Below are positions 24,362-38,300 of a DNA stretch of 64,000 nucleotides, piece by piece. Origin of the DNA: Tethya wilhelma (lineage: Eukaryota; Porifera; Demospongiae; Tethyida; Tethyidae). The position numbers and the translations under genes are program-made. The notes under the pieces are model-generated. The model saw only the letters and a program-made list of their open reading frames with translations, was not told the origin of the DNA and made no database searches. The number at the start of each line of letters is the position of its first letter. Within the stretch, counting starts at the first letter, position 1. The stretch spans positions 23,489,532 to 23,553,531 of the forward strand of contig CAXIPT010000001.1 in the NCBI GenBank assembly GCA_964030475.1. The letters run 5' to 3'.

Positions 24362-25740
24362 TTAGTCTAGGTAAACAAAATCCTTGTCTTGTGGGCTAAT
24401 GTACACCACATCACCATCTGCTGGAAAGTATACACCGTATTGTCCCAACAAACCATCATAAGAAATAATTTCTCCATTGAAATATTCATGTTTCTTTTTT
24501 TCTTTGACATAGAATTTCATATCTGGGGGCTTAAATGTGGATTCAGTGTCAGAATTATTCCCCCTGCAATACAATAACTAATAAATGATATCTGATTCTA
24601 TGCATGATTGCGATTGACATGCATGATAGAGTATTTACCTTTTTGGCGTAGGACTGCTGTAATCCATGAAATCATTATCACTGTCTGACTCTATGTCCTT
24701 CAAATTATCAGTAATTAATTTTGTTGGAGTCTCTCTCTAACAGATTTGGAACTGGAAGATTGTTTACGCCTATATGAATGAATGAATAGCCCACAAACAA
24801 ACAAAACAAGTATATACATGAATCCTAAATGACTGTTAGTGCACAATAAATATTACCATATTAGTCTTACCGTATAGCTCCAAATTTTCGTGGTTCAAAA
24901 AGTTCGTGAAAAACTGTCTTTGCCGTTTTGAGCTAATTTTCGTGAATCACGATCTCTGAAAATTATATTGCCGATATACGGTTTTCTAAATTTACGTGGA
25001 GAAAATTTTCGTGATATACGGTCAAATCACGAAATTCACGAAAATATTGTACCACGAAAATTTGGAGCTATACGGTACTTTTTTTTTTCATACTGGAAGT
25101 GTTGTTTCTTGTCAGGTGGACCAAATGAACATTCGTTGTCAGACTGTGCCATAGCCCTTTTTCGTTGATTTTGTTTCTTTTCAGCATCAGCCTTCTTACT
25201 CTCTAAGCTTCTACTCTTATAAGATAAGGTATACTTCCCTCTTTTGCATGTAAAAACTTAGCACAATAAGCTTTATCAAGCTTGGCATTGCCGTATGGGT
25301 ATTGTTTTGGGTTCAACTGCGTTAGTGTTGTTAGGGCATCTCTCCCATATGTTGTTTGGCATAAGGGAGTAATTTCTACGCAACATTTGTAAGTGGACAG
25401 GTCTCATCCACCACGATGCCCAATTTTCTGCACTTTTCCAGTCACAGTTTGTGTCCACAAATGTAGTATCTTCTTGATCAATATCTGGAACAATATCAAG
25501 CAGAGACATGACCTTTATGAAATTATATCTGTCCACAAAGAGCTCTAAAACACCTTAAAACATTTTCTCCACCTTTTACTTCTGTCAACTTTGATGCTAT
25601 TTTACTAAACACAGACTTTTCTCGTCCATGGCTTGTCAGAAGACTTGCACCAACTTCAAAATTCGGATATTCTGCTTTACAGTTCTCAAGGTCTAACATG
25701 ACTTCCTTTGTGTAATTGTTTAGTCTTTGTGTCTTACATG
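24362..25740 (-). pseudogene. Transposon-internal protein with a Tudor-like C-terminus, frameshifted
   Basis: Read on the minus strand, 25740-25555 gives a fragment ending in a FSKIASKLTEVKGGENV block. After a frameshift, 25536-25276 gives a Trp-rich block (NWASWWMRPVHLQML) with a Cys-Pro-Asn-Asn-Thr-Asn-Ala-Val motif. A basic linker follows (about 25260-25090, RKRAMAQSDNECSFGPP). Beyond a small MITE come an acidic Ser/Asp stretch (about 24720-24650) and, after an intron, 24574-24362. This last piece has a compact beta-rich domain (FNGEIISYDGLLGQYGVYF) resembling a Tudor/PWWP-like barrel and ends at a proper stop. At least three frame breaks exist. The family is not recognised; the Tudor-like assignment is inference from pattern only. 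Confidence 0.45.
24870..25075. mobile_element. TA-flanked MITE, CCGTATAGC ends (206 bp)
   Basis: The element starts ccgtatagctccaaatttt and ends with its complement. It is flanked by TA at 24868-24869 and 25076-25077. It belongs to the same terminus family as 32898, 51801 and 53730, but with a different interior. Confidence 0.8.
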
Positions 25741-26124
25741 GGAAGGTTTTGCGTCACAATTGTGTTGATTACAGGGGCACACAGAGCGTAATTCACTGGT
25801 GGATTTTTGTTGGGCACTCTATATACATGGAGAGGATTTATGTCAATTTCTTTTAATGATATTCATAGGTAATTATGATCAAATTGAAGGGGGCTTACTC
25901 AGAGATGTGATTGACGTAAATCATTCCCATGTATCAGTTTGGTCCATTCATATCTTTAAGGGGATTTACGTCAGAACGTAAATCAGTCACATGAGTCACT
26001 CATGGGATAAGTGACGTAAATCTATCCCATGAGTCACTCATGGGAATGGTGACGTAATTCAGTCCCATGATCCATGAGTTACTCATGGGGTTTTTATGAT
26101 CTATTTTATGTTATTTTACTAGGA

Positions 26125-28060
26125 CCTGTTTGGGGGGGAGATTCTGTCCTAGGAAATTAACTCCGGGGTGAGAAATTACCCTTAGGAGAAATTCTCCCCC
26201 GCTCAGTGTAGTTAAGGATGCCTCAAATTTAAGAAAGTTAAGGACGTAATTAAAGGTTTACCCCTTCATGTTTTAACTATACTTCGTGACTGGAAGACCA
26301 AACTTAATAACCATCGTATTTTGTGAAAATGAAAATGAAATAACCTTTTGTGGGCGTGGCTACAGACAAAAATACATACTTTTGTGAATGCAGAGCTGAA
26401 TGTTTGTTTAGTGCCACCAGGCATAAATGGCCAAAACGCGGTATGCTATAAATTTGCTTCCTGCTTCTACAGGAAGTATAGGTTCCTGCTAAGACTCAAC
26501 CTAGTCATTGTCCAATATGTTAGCTGCTGCAGCATGTCAGCCCCACCCCCTAATTATGCATATCAATGACGTCACATAGAATTTTCAATTGCATGTAAAA
26601 ATGCCTTTTTTTGTTTCAACTGCTCAAACGTTTACAACCAGCATGTTTTAGTATTTTTTTTGTGATGTTCTGAAGCAGATAAAAAAAGTTACAGAGCACT
26701 TTTTGATAAATTTCCTCTACAGATTTTATATAAAATTCAATGACTTTTGCACTTAAAAAGTTTCAATAAATCAATCATACATGCAAAGCTACCCAAAATA
26801 AGTACAGACATTCCAAATGAGATTTAGAACAAAGTTACAGAGCAAAATTTTCATAATGCAATCCTAAGTTGATTTCTGGAGACATTAGTGGTGAGTCGGA
26901 GGTGATAATACAATTCGATATAGTTGAAGTCCTTGAGAATCATTCCATTGGTGTTGGATCAGTATTTCCACTACTATTGAACATTTTAACACTGTATTCA
27001 GCAAACAACCCCCCTGCAAATATATCATATATCACTGATTCCTCATGGTGAATTAATAATAAATTAATGTAGGCATAAACTCACTTTTCAGCTATAAAAG
27101 TTCGTTTGCCAGCTCTTTGCTCATTGCTGCTTGCTTAGATGTAAGAGGAAACAACTTCTAAAGTCCAAAAGAGGTAGAAAAACGCTGCAGAACACAAGAA
27201 CCTGCATGCGCAGCTTCTTTGCGGTGGGCATTAATTAGAAAGCGCACGTGTAAAGCTAAACTCTGATTGGTCAGTCCATAGCAACCAAGCCAACGTGCTC
27301 TAAACCTGCCGAATTTTTTTTTAAACGAAAGCTCTCGTTGAGATTAGGAAATATTTGAATTGTTGCTACGGCTTAGGACGCATAATTTGCAAGTTATTCG
27401 CGATAATATTTTTGGCCATTTATGCCTGGTGGCACTATTTGAAGAGGGATTTTTTCCCCTTATCTAGTACATCTTAACTATAAAATAATAATTAGATCTG
27501 CCCGGAAACTGGTGCACCCATCATTAATTAAAATCAATATGCATATATAATTAGGTGTGCAATATTTAGAAATAGGCCCATTTCTCTCCGTTTCTACCTA
27601 ATAAAGTTTGTAAGACCAAGTTTCCAAGCAGATTCAAAATCTTGATGATAAATATAATATATTGACAAAATATGACATTGTGAAAATAAATATCCAGCTC
27701 TGCATCTCTGCATTAAGGTCTTACAAAGAGGATATCATCCTGTCCCACCCCTGCGGGTCACATGACATTCACACTTGAAAATATTTTCTATCATTGGTCA
27801 AACAATCAATGAACGTAAGGTTTTGGTGAATATAATAAACTCCTAAAGAGATATCCAAACTGTAAATTGTACATTATTAGCCGGGCTATTTTAAAAGTTG
27901 AGGCAGCCTTAACTACACTGAGCGGAGAAAATTTTTGGGGGGAGCTCTGGTCCTGTGACTTCGGTGTCCTAATTGTTCACGCCCGGTATGATGTAATTGT
28001 TTATAAACGATTCACGTCCGGGGGACGCGTACCCCATAGAAATTCGTCCTAGGGGACACT
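26125..28060. mobile_element. Long non-coding element with inverted ends (about 1.9 kb)
   Basis: The left end holds 'ccgctcagtgtagttaagga' near 26200. The right end holds 'ccttaactacactgagcgg' near 27907-27925, with further inverted similarity around 'cctagga' (26140, 28048). No transposase frame is seen between them; the longest frames are under 75 codons. It abuts the 22940-26120 transposon. Confidence 0.55.
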
Positions 28061-28465
28061 ATTAATTGAATAAGTATAATAACATCCTATATACACTAAA
28101 GATTAGCGTCTCCCTCCTCGATGCGAATGCAGACCATAATCAAACAAGCTATATATAAACCATCTCTGTAAGAAAACTGGAATGTTAGTCATCAATTTGA
28201 ACTGTTATTGACTTCTCTGCATGCAAAAATTAAAATTACTCTGATAAGTGTTATGTAGCACAAAAATTAATGTGGACTGAACAGGCATCTGTCATTCGTA
28301 AATGACTGGCTATTAGATACAGACAGAAAATTTAACTCAAAGACGCTAATCCTGATAAATACTTCAGATAGCAACATGTTAACACAATAATATAAAACAC
28401 ACCACAAATGAGCATACATACATATATATGATATAATTATAAATAATTGCATGCCAAGCGCCTTA

Positions 28466-28820
28466 AACAGAATCCAGATAAGATCCGGAAATTTTTTTTT
28501 CCGGATTCTGAGTTTTCGAACACTTTTCAAGGCTTAGATCTAAGCCTCTTTGATTAGACCTAATCACTCGAGCTTAGGCCTAAGCTTAGACCTAATCTTG
28601 AAGCTTAGGCCTAAGCTTAGACCTAATCATGAAGCTTAGGTCTAAGCTTAGACCTAATCGTTGAAGCTTAGGCCTAAGCTTAGACCTGCTTAGGCCTAAT
28701 CATGAAGCTTAGATCTAAGCTTAGACCAGCTTAGGCCTAATCAAGTGGCTTAGATCTAAGCTTTTTAAACTCTTTGAAATTTCCGAATCTGGAAAAAAAA
28801 TTTTCCAGATCTTATCTGGA
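28466..28820. repeat. Palindromic minisatellite inside a foldback element
   Basis: The ends are inverted (atccagataagatccggaaa near 28470 and ttttccagatcttatctgga near 28800). The core (28535-28760) is a tandem array of about 30-bp units built from nested palindromes: aagcttaggcctaagctt alternating with tagacctaatc. Every unit can fold on itself and pair with its neighbours. Confidence 0.85.
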
Positions 28821-28829
28821 TCCTGTTCT

Positions 28830-29374
28830 TAGTGCGAGGCATCTAATCGTGTGACGATGGCTTAGTTTGCCAGTATGCTAACGTGCAATGGTTTTGTTCT
28901 GGTAAAGATCGTTACTTAGTAGCTCAACGTGCATCTAGCTGTACGCGTAGCGGCCAAGCGTCTATGTTTGTGCAAGACTCAGAGAACAGCTAGAAGGCAA
29001 AGAAGACTCCTATACTAGAGAGAAACAGCTGAAAAAGCATCAATCGGTTTACTGTGGTACATGTAATTGCTGACAGTCAGCTAGCAGCTTGGTTACTCAG
29101 CCTGATCAAGTGGTCGTCTCTTCTAGCTCAGTGGCATACGACAGGAGGTATTTTGGAGTCCGCCGCATTACACGCAATGACATGCATGTACATATCCACA
29201 GATATTATCTATGATATATCTATGATTATTATGCACAAATCACTGATTCAATTATTCAAAACACTATAATTGCTCATCATCATCATCACATCAATACTGC
29301 ATACAATTTTACAAGTGGTGAATGCAAATTAAGCTATAGCGTGAGGCACTATCATGTTTGCACAGTGTGTACTC
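28830..29374. other. 3' flank of the GH116-like gene
   Basis: No convincing gene is seen. The plus-strand frame at 29054-29269 is short and unsupported. The 3' UTR of the minus-strand hydrolase would lie here; there is no obvious AATAAA on the minus strand close to the stop. Confidence 0.3.
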
Positions 29375-32300
29375 CTAGTAATAATTTACTTTGGTCAAAG
29401 AGTATTGCCATTGGCACTCCCACACAAAAGGACGCTTATTGCTCAACACATTATATGATTCCATATCAGTATATTCACAAAAGTTGTTCTTTTTCTGAAC
29501 TGGCTTTTCCATCACAAACAGCTTAGACAGCTCCAGTTCCCCATACTCCAGGCGGAGTGTGTACATCACATGAGCCATTGACGAGTTTCTGAGAGGCGGA
29601 ATAATTGTGCTTTCCAGTACACCCCATACAGTTGGTAAGATGAATGGTAGTCTAAAGGGAGAGCTCTTCTTGGGGTGGAAACTAAGAGTCTTGTTGTTAG
29701 CATCAAATTGCTGACCAGAAAGAGCTACAGGTACACGATAAGATATCAACCATTATGCACACACATTGTACCAAGAAGTATACATAATAGCCCAAAGCTA
29801 GCTCTTATGCACTCTTTATTGTATTTACAATTATACTGCCAAATAATAGAGCCATATCACGTGACTGGTATACTGGTACATACAGACTGTACATATACAG
29901 TAATAGTTGCTTTTACAGGTGATAAAAAATATGAAACTTGATCGCTATACCATTGTAGTGTTCAATTAAAAACAAAACTAAAAATTAATATTCATTTTAA
30001 AATGAGTTTTTCAAAAGCTCATTAATTAACTATGAGCCCATGAGCTCCTGCGATAACCCTAAATTACCAAATTTTGAAAAATGGAAATGCATACACATGT
30101 GCTTTAAACGAGGAGGTCGCATACAAAAGGGGCGTGGCCAGACACAAATTCGTGACGTCGGAAAATGGCGTCAGAATTTTTTACTTTTGAAAATTGGTAA
30201 CTAAGTAAGGTACTTACTTGCATGGGTTTCACTGTATGTTTTACTAAGTTTTACAAACTAAATAACTGCACAAACTTTGAGTGACATCAGAGAGTGCCAC
30301 AAATGAACAATTGCTGCAGTTTTTGAAGAAAACTATGTATACGTGTATTTTGAGAAAGAATTAAGCGTTCTTTTATCATGCCATGCAGGGAATAATTAAA
30401 CTTCTCAAGTGAAAGTGTAAAGGACTAGTTTATGTGTGTCTGAAGATTGATTGGACCGTCAATGATGCCTAGAGTCTCTCAAAGTCTCAAAAATGAAGCT
30501 TGCACTGTTGCTTGTAGCTGCTATAAATATTTGGAGACAGTCCATTGGTCCTGAGCCATCTAGTGGCTCTATTTCTCAAGCTCAGGTCAGTACTTACAGA
30601 ATTATACAATAATTAGACACAAATTTTAGTGAAACATGCAGTTCTTATATTATGTGTGGTAGGGGTGTATACATGCAGATGGTGTTGATGGCTGAATGAT
30701 GAGGGTCAGGATGCGTCGATGGCGGTTGTGTTTACTAGGAATTCATAGTACTTGCCCAAATGAAAAACTGACAGCGGAAATCCGCCATAAAACTGCAGTC
30801 GCACAGTTTACCACTAAATTACCGCGGTTTTGCCAGCCGGTTTTTGGCGAGAAACCATGGTTTACGGCGGTTATTTGAGAGCTTTCATGGTGAAACGAGG
30901 AAAAATAAGCGGCTAAAGTTGACTCCAATCATTTGCTGTACATGTGTCAGCTAGCTGAGCCTAGCTCAAAGCTCAGGCTCTTTGTGTACACTGTAAGTAG
31001 CCATTTCTTTGCTCTTTTCGAAGGTGGAGAGAAACTTTTTAACAAGTTTTTATCGCAGTTTACCGCTGGTTTAAGGCGGTAATGACGGTAAACAGCGGAA
31101 TAGTGCTAGTGAAATACCGTGGTTTACCTACAAAATTCCGTGAGTTTACCACAGATTTCCGCTCACATTTTCACCCACGGGTGTATTTTGTGTAAACAAG
31201 CAGTTTACCTTCTAATTCAAACTATTTTGCAGGACATGAAATCAGCTAAATTTTGCTCTACTCTTCACAAACTCAAAGAGACCTCAGTGAGAATAACTAG
31301 AATGGTGTACTGTCGCAATTGGTACCGTGTTTAGTGATGCCCTGGTAGAAACAAGCACAAGAATTATGTATTGGTTTATACAAAGATGTGCTCTTGTTAA
31401 TAATTTGTAAAATAATAGTGTGAGTCTGTATTGGCAATGTTACTGTCTGTATTTGCTGTAAAATATTGTCTGGCTGCCATGTAATACTAAGACGCCACAG
31501 AAACAGACCAAATTCTTTGTAATGTTTTTATTAAAGGACACAAAAGGTAGTTCTTATTTGGAAACCACTGCTACCATGCAAGCATTTTGTGGAAGGTAAG
31601 TGTTGTAGTGCATAGTTGTTGCAAAGAGAAAAAAGGAGCTCTGCAAGCGCCATGACAACAATTTTTCACATCTGCGCAAAAGGTCAAAGGTGGCGTCTGG
31701 GGATTTTTCTATTTATACTCCGTACCCCGGAAGTGATCCAAAACAAACACATGTGAGTAATTGTGTCATTATAAACGCGACCTCCTCGTTTAAAGGCACT
31801 CTCTCACTGAAGCAAACTTAAACTTAAGTTATGTAATGAAGCCACAAACAGAACACAAGTATGCACAAAAATTAACTATGCGTACAAGTTTGGATGGACT
31901 ATGGCCATTTTGGACAAAAATGCCAGGCTGCTGGCAGCTTAGACTCCTCTCAACAACAGCAGATGGTAATTGGCTGTAAATGGTAAATGGTAAATCGCTG
32001 TAATTGTGTGTATAATTATTAATTTTTAGGGAGTAGTTTTTTGCAGCCTCAGTATATAGGCAAAAATAAAAGATCAAACAGGCTTACTTTATGTATAAAT
32101 AGCTTTCTCACATATATATGTTCTTCCTCGAGTGTTTCTCGTGACGAAAAAACATCACTTTTCTTGTTCATAAATTGGAGCCTCAATTCTGGTAAAAAAT
32201 GTTACAGCTATAGCTAGCACTACACTGTTAAAAATGGTATGTTCCCACACACTTTAAATTTAACACACCTAAAGTGTGTAAATCTTAAATTTGCATTTAA

Positions 32301-35300
32301 GTATGATAACGTAACTCAAAGGCTTCTTTAGATGTTGAAAATTAATATTTCAGTATTCAATCCCCAGAAAAGTTAATCCAAATGAAGCATAATTCAATTA
32401 ACCTTTACAACTAATAGCTACTGAACTAGTATTATTAATTTTTATCCGTATCGCTAGTTAGCTCTAATCAAACTCTACAGTACCTTCAAACTGGCTACAA
32501 ACCACCTCTGAAAGTGGATTAACCTAATGCACATTGAAGCTGCATTGAAGAACTAATTACCGATTAGCGGGCATTTCACAAACAAGTTGCATTGGTTTTA
32601 ATGTGCATTAAAGGGTGTGTGTAAACATGCAGGGCTTTACAATTCAGCCATGAAAATCAATAACAAATATACCATCTTTTTAGGAACAGAATCATTCAGC
32701 CAAAAGGACTAGTGTTCTACAAATTGCAAGCAAAAATAATACGTACGAGACAAGAACTTTGACAGGCTGTACAACTAACTTTAATGAAGGCACCGATGGT
32801 GCATAAGCCTTGGCACACTCAACCATAGCTAGCACACTTATAAACTGTGTAAAAGAGTGTATTGATTACTCAGTATCACTGAGAACTTCAGCAACTACCG
32901 TATAGCAGGTAAATTTGGCGAATTGGCGAATTATTTTTCAAATCGCCAAATTAAAAATCGCCAAACAGTTTTATACACACGTGCGTGCATATAAATAATG
33001 CAGCGTGCGGAGTTAAATCGGCAAATTTAAAATAGCCAATCATGCTAAAATAGGAATTCACCAAATTTACCCGCTATACGGTAATCCATCTAGACCCATA
33101 GCTAACTTCGAGTGTGGTGAAGCAGCACATGTCACAGACTATGAGCTAGATTAGCTTTGCTACAATTATACAATGTCATGCATTGGAATACTCAGCTGCT
33201 GTCAGATAGCAAAGTCTGGACCTACAGTACAGTGAGCCTAACTCAGAGATGCACTGATTTATTTAGCTAGCTATATCAAGCTGGCCACAATGTAAAAGTC
33301 TTTGCATGCCCTATATGCTTACATAGAAAGCAGGCCAACTTCTGTCTGTCTTGCCAAACAACACGGCCAACAGTTCAGCAATAGCAGCCATTCAGAGAGC
33401 TATGTTCCTCAGTTTGCTTCTCTGTATTTACTACACAAATTCTGGATAACACACACCAAATCAGTAGGCATGGCCTCGAAGCTAAGCGCTCAAAAAAGCC
33501 TCAAATCTCAGAAACTATATACAGTGTTTTGGACAGCAAAAAATATATTTTTACAAGATCATTCAGAATTATGAAGGTAAGTACCATCAATTTTGTCACT
33601 ACAGTTGCCATTCTTGAGATTTTGATGGAACAGACAGACAGACATGCAGACATACAGATAAAACGACTACCGTAATCTAGCTCTGCGCGTGCTACACACG
33701 CACCGAGGCTTATCTTGACATTCTGACTGTCTACAATTAAAGAGTGCTCAGAAAATTTGACAAATGCACACATAAAATGGCCTCGTACTTACCCAATACC
33801 ATGTGCCAGGCTGACATGTAGAAGCCATAGTGACTGGTGATGAAGGGAAGAGCACTTGAATTATATCCATAACCACCAAGGACTCCAGCAACATTCCAAG
33901 TGTCGTGGAGGCGATGCTGATAGATATCCAACACTTTTACACCCACAGACATAGCCAACTCCCAGTTCTGAGGGCATTTATGAATGCATGCACAATCAAT
34001 GTGTATACATTAACTGTGCAGAATGTCTCAATATTGACTCACCATTCCGAGATGCAGCTGTATGGTGGCCCAGTTTGGGTTACCCATCATCCAGACTGCA
34101 TTGTCAGTGTACGGCTGAGGGTCGGTGAAATAGCGACCTGGAGACCACACAAAGCAGTACACAATTTGAAAGTTAAACATGGCTCGTTGTTTTCTTAACT
34201 TTACGAATTATATTTGATATTGCCTTTGATTTTGCCCTTGTGTGTTTGCCAGTTATACTAATCAAAGGATACATCTCAGCTAGTAGCTACAAGTTGTATG
34301 AAGAAAATTGTAGGTTTGGCATATTTTTAGCATTAATTTTGTTATTATTCCCAGTGTATACGGTAGTACTGGGTACATAGGAATGGCACAGATGGCCCAT
34401 TAGCGCAATACAAGTATGCACGTAAATAACTGCAAAACTGAGCGTTTGCCACTATGAGGCTTCTAAAGATACTGTTTAGCACGTACATTCTCTTTACAAT
34501 AAGCCTAAAACCATCGCTGAAGTACCAAACTAAATAATGCCAAACCTCCATCTTCTTCTTATTCTTCTATGTTGGCAAGACTTTTCTCAGAGACGGCTCG
34601 CTTTCAGAAGCTGATTCTTGAACAAATATACGTGGCTTCTTTGTCTTCAGGTCCTTTTGGCATTGGTTTTTCATATCTCTCGTTGAGCAGCTTCACATAT
34701 GTTCATAATATCCCTAGCTCAATGACATTGTAGACACAGGAATGAACTCACTCAATTTCACAACCAATCCTACCTTGTTTGCTCACTTTTTAACGATTTG
34801 GCCATTCCTATGTTTGCATTACATTTCTAATGTTTTTTGTGCTAGTTTGTTCTAAATTTTTTTCAAATAATGTCTGAGATTCTCAGTATGGCAATCATTC
34901 ATTTCTATATAATACTCATCAATAATTCATTAGCTACTTGGAAAATCAAGTTAACGACCCTTTTCTAGACAAACAAGTGTGTGTTAGTGTACTTGGAATC
35001 CGAACATTCTGCTTTGTGCTGAAGTCTCTGTAACCAGTTAACTTTCAGTCTTTAATATTTAGGAGGTGATGTAGACTACTGGATAACAAGAGCAGAAGCT
35101 AGAGCAGCCACCAGTGAGAGGCTCTAAACTGCAAAACCCTGAGCTCAGAGTCCGAGAAGCTATTGAACTGCCGACTGATAACTCAGAACTGATACAACAG
35201 CTAGCTACTAAGATTCAACGCATGCAATGCAGCATGATGCTGAAACCCCGGGCGTAGGTGGCCAGGAGAGTAACTGTTAACTGGCAAGAGAGAATCAATG

Positions 35301-38300
35301 GAGTACGTCCTGCCCAGGCTGAGCAGTAATGAGAATAACTGCAGACTCATGATCAAAGAAATCAACAAGTATTAATTCTGTCAACAACCAATTCAGCCAA
35401 GTCAAGTGTCTCTTGTATAATTATGCCATATACTCTTTCACCAGTGCTATAACTAACAATATGCACTAGCCTCGTTCCCACATAACCTACTAGGCTCCCC
35501 TTTCACAGTGAGTATATAGGGGAGAGCCTGCAACGAGTCTATTCCCACATGAAAAACTCTATGCGCATGGGCTTGCTCGTGCTCGCCCCACTCCATGCTT
35601 GCATGCCACTAGTATATATATAACATACGCATACTCAGTAATGCTAACCTACCTGACATGACAATCATTCCAACATCGCGGTCATTCTTTCTAAGTTCAG
35701 CATCCATGTGTTTCCTCAATCGCTCCTCGTTCTTTACCAAAGTCCCCAGTCCAAGCAGGTAGGCCAGCACCTGTAGAGGCAACACACTGTTACACACATG
35801 CATCCAAACTGAAGTGCTTAGAAGGTGTATAAGTACACCTGGTTTTATACAGGATTTTAAAGTTCGGGGGAAGAAATGGTGCTTGGGCTAGGGAAATGCA
35901 AGGGTATGAAAATTTTCATAGACTAGGACCTATTTATACGAACTGTATCAGTATACATAGTAGAAATTGGCATTTTACGGCCTCCATATATGTGCACATT
36001 GTTTCATACTTGCTCATGTACTGTGCATTAAATTTGTTATTACTAGCACAATAACAACTGCATTTGTTGCATTCTGACACTAGAGAAAACTGTGCCACTA
36101 TATTGCATATGGCACACTGCGTAGGTGGCAAACTGTGCCAATATCAGACCACTATGCGATTATCTTCATGCTTGAGTGAACACTGTAGTCTTGCTAATGC
36201 AACAAATTAGTTAGTGCATGCACACTCGTGACCACATGCCAGATATTGGCACAGTTGTGACGTATAATGGTTTCTTGATGGGAATCGAATTAGCGAAGTT
36301 GATGAGATCAAACACCTTGGAATTCTTCGATCTGTCCACAATTCCTCCATCTGCCACACTGCTAGTCGTTGCACCTCTGGTCGCAGTGCATTTTTTTTTG
36401 CACTCAATGGTGTGGGATCCAGATTTGGCCGCTTACATCCCATCACATCACACAGGCTGTACCATGCAAGCTATAATTGCTGTACCTATTCTTCTGTATG
36501 GATCTGAACTGCACATGTGGTACCTTACCAAGTCTGAGCTCCTAATGGTTGAGAGGGTTCACAGAAAGATCTTTCGGACTATCCAAGGACTCCCTACAAG
36601 ATAGCTGCTCCCTGAAGGAAGGAAGTAAGCCTTGAGCAGAGTCACAGTTTCATCTGGCCCGTAGTACCATCTTTGCGATTGAGTCATCTGGTAAATTAGT
36701 CAGTGATACAATCAAGTTAAGTTTACAATAGCTAATCATCGACTGGACATCAGTTGTACCTAGGAGGGTATGTAGAGAACCAGACGAGCATCCTGGATTA
36801 ACTCTGAGTGTCAGTCAGTCTTCCAGATATCAGTCATCTTCTATTCTCGCCACCTAAACAACACATCTGGAAAAAGTTGACCAAGAAGCAACTAGACTCG
36901 GATTCAGTCTTCGCTGATGACTGTGAAGATCGACTATCAGATAAGTGAGTGCGACCTCTCACTGGGTATACCGACTAACCTCTGGCCCTATACTGTTGGC
37001 AATCCCATGCAACCAAGAAGTGTAACTTTAGGTTGAGGCTTCTGCTTGGTTGTAGTGGTCTGGAGGATGACTGCTCCAGATTCAGATATCGCTCCCACAA
37101 CATAAGGAAGGGAGACCAGACCTGCAAGCTCTGCTTTGCTCGACTGGAGGATGCTCACCACTTCATTAACTGCAGTCCTGCATTGAATTCAAAGTGCCTA
37201 ACTCTTTTGGCTGCAACTCCGCCCTCAATTACACCTCACAAATTCCGGACTACATCACGTGCCCCCAGTCCTTCTTTGACACCATACTAGGTGTAAACTG
37301 GATAGAGAGTAAAGAATTGAAGTGCAAAAATTCTGTATTGACTTTCTAGAAGAGTTGCCCAGCAGTCGTTACAGGGCCACAATGTTTAGATCAGTGAGCA
37401 GTTCAACTCTATATATAGGCTTTAAGATCACATAGTCCTTGATTGGAGGCAAAAAAGAAGAAGTTAATGGTGGGCTATAAAGCAGATAGCCTGGTACCAG
37501 TAGTCATGTGAGTGATGTACAGGGTAGATATCTGGTAGACGTGAGTCCACTGGACATTATGCACTATTTATATATAATTAGAATGTGTCATGCAAAAAAA
37601 ATTTGCCTACATATCTACGAGCTCTGAGAGAGCTAGATGTAGAAGATGATGGAATTAGACAAAAAAAAGCAGCCAGTAGTCTCCAACGATTGTATAAGAG
37701 GAAACAGATAAATGGCTGTCTCTCGAAATCAATATTTTCGGTTCTGTGTCCAGTCTCGATCTTTCGATCAGTCTGATCAAACCAATTAAGGCACAAAACA
37801 AAAGTGACAATCATAAAGACTGTTTAGGAAGTACAACTTGTCTCTTTGCACACAAAAAGTAGTTTTTTTTCAAACATTCTTCTCTTTCATTCTATCCACG
37901 GTCGCCTCCAAGGACTAGCTAACTAACCTGTAAAAATACCAAATAGCAGGAAATTTTCTGGGGTGTAAATTTTCGTGAAAGCCTAGACCGTGCTTCAGAA
38001 GAAAATATTCGTGGTTTTAATTTCATGACTCAAGTATCTCCAACTTACAGCGCTTGAAGGTTTTGTGACAGTTTATCTGCTTTAATGGTATGCATGTAGA
38101 ATACTATTCTAGGTAGGTACTAGTTATTTAGACTGCAAACTTCTTGAAAAGACGGGCAAGAGACAGAGAACTGAAGTCCTTGACAACGTGCGCATGGCGA
38201 GTATCGTGACCTTTGACCTCAGAAAAAATTCTCGTGAGAGGGAAAAATCGCGACTCAGGGATCAGTCACAAAAATAACGAAAATTTGTACCCCACGGAAA

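Larger units (their letters stand above)
22940..26120 (-). mobile_element. Unrecognised 3.2 kb DNA transposon with about 350 bp terminal inverted repeats
   Basis: The left arm (about 22940-23290) and the right arm (about 25735-26120) are long inverted copies. They share taaaaatcccatgagtgac ends, ggggatttacgtca blocks and the gtgcccctgtgatcaacaca block. The arms contain many TGACGTAAAT and CCCATGAGTNACTCATGGG palindromes. The left arm has an internal direct duplication (about 23340-23450). Minus-strand protein pieces lie between the arms. Two smaller elements are nested inside (23758-24346 and 24870-25075). The superfamily is unknown to me. Confidence 0.65.

Noticed and set aside
28535..28760. 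CRISPR-like appearance of regularly spaced repeats
   Set aside because: Units are contiguous palindromes without unique spacers and the genome is eukaryotic, so it is a minisatellite.
36218..36604. Possible host gene encoding 128 residues
   Set aside because: The C-terminal block is characteristic of LINE reverse transcriptases, and frame breaks follow.
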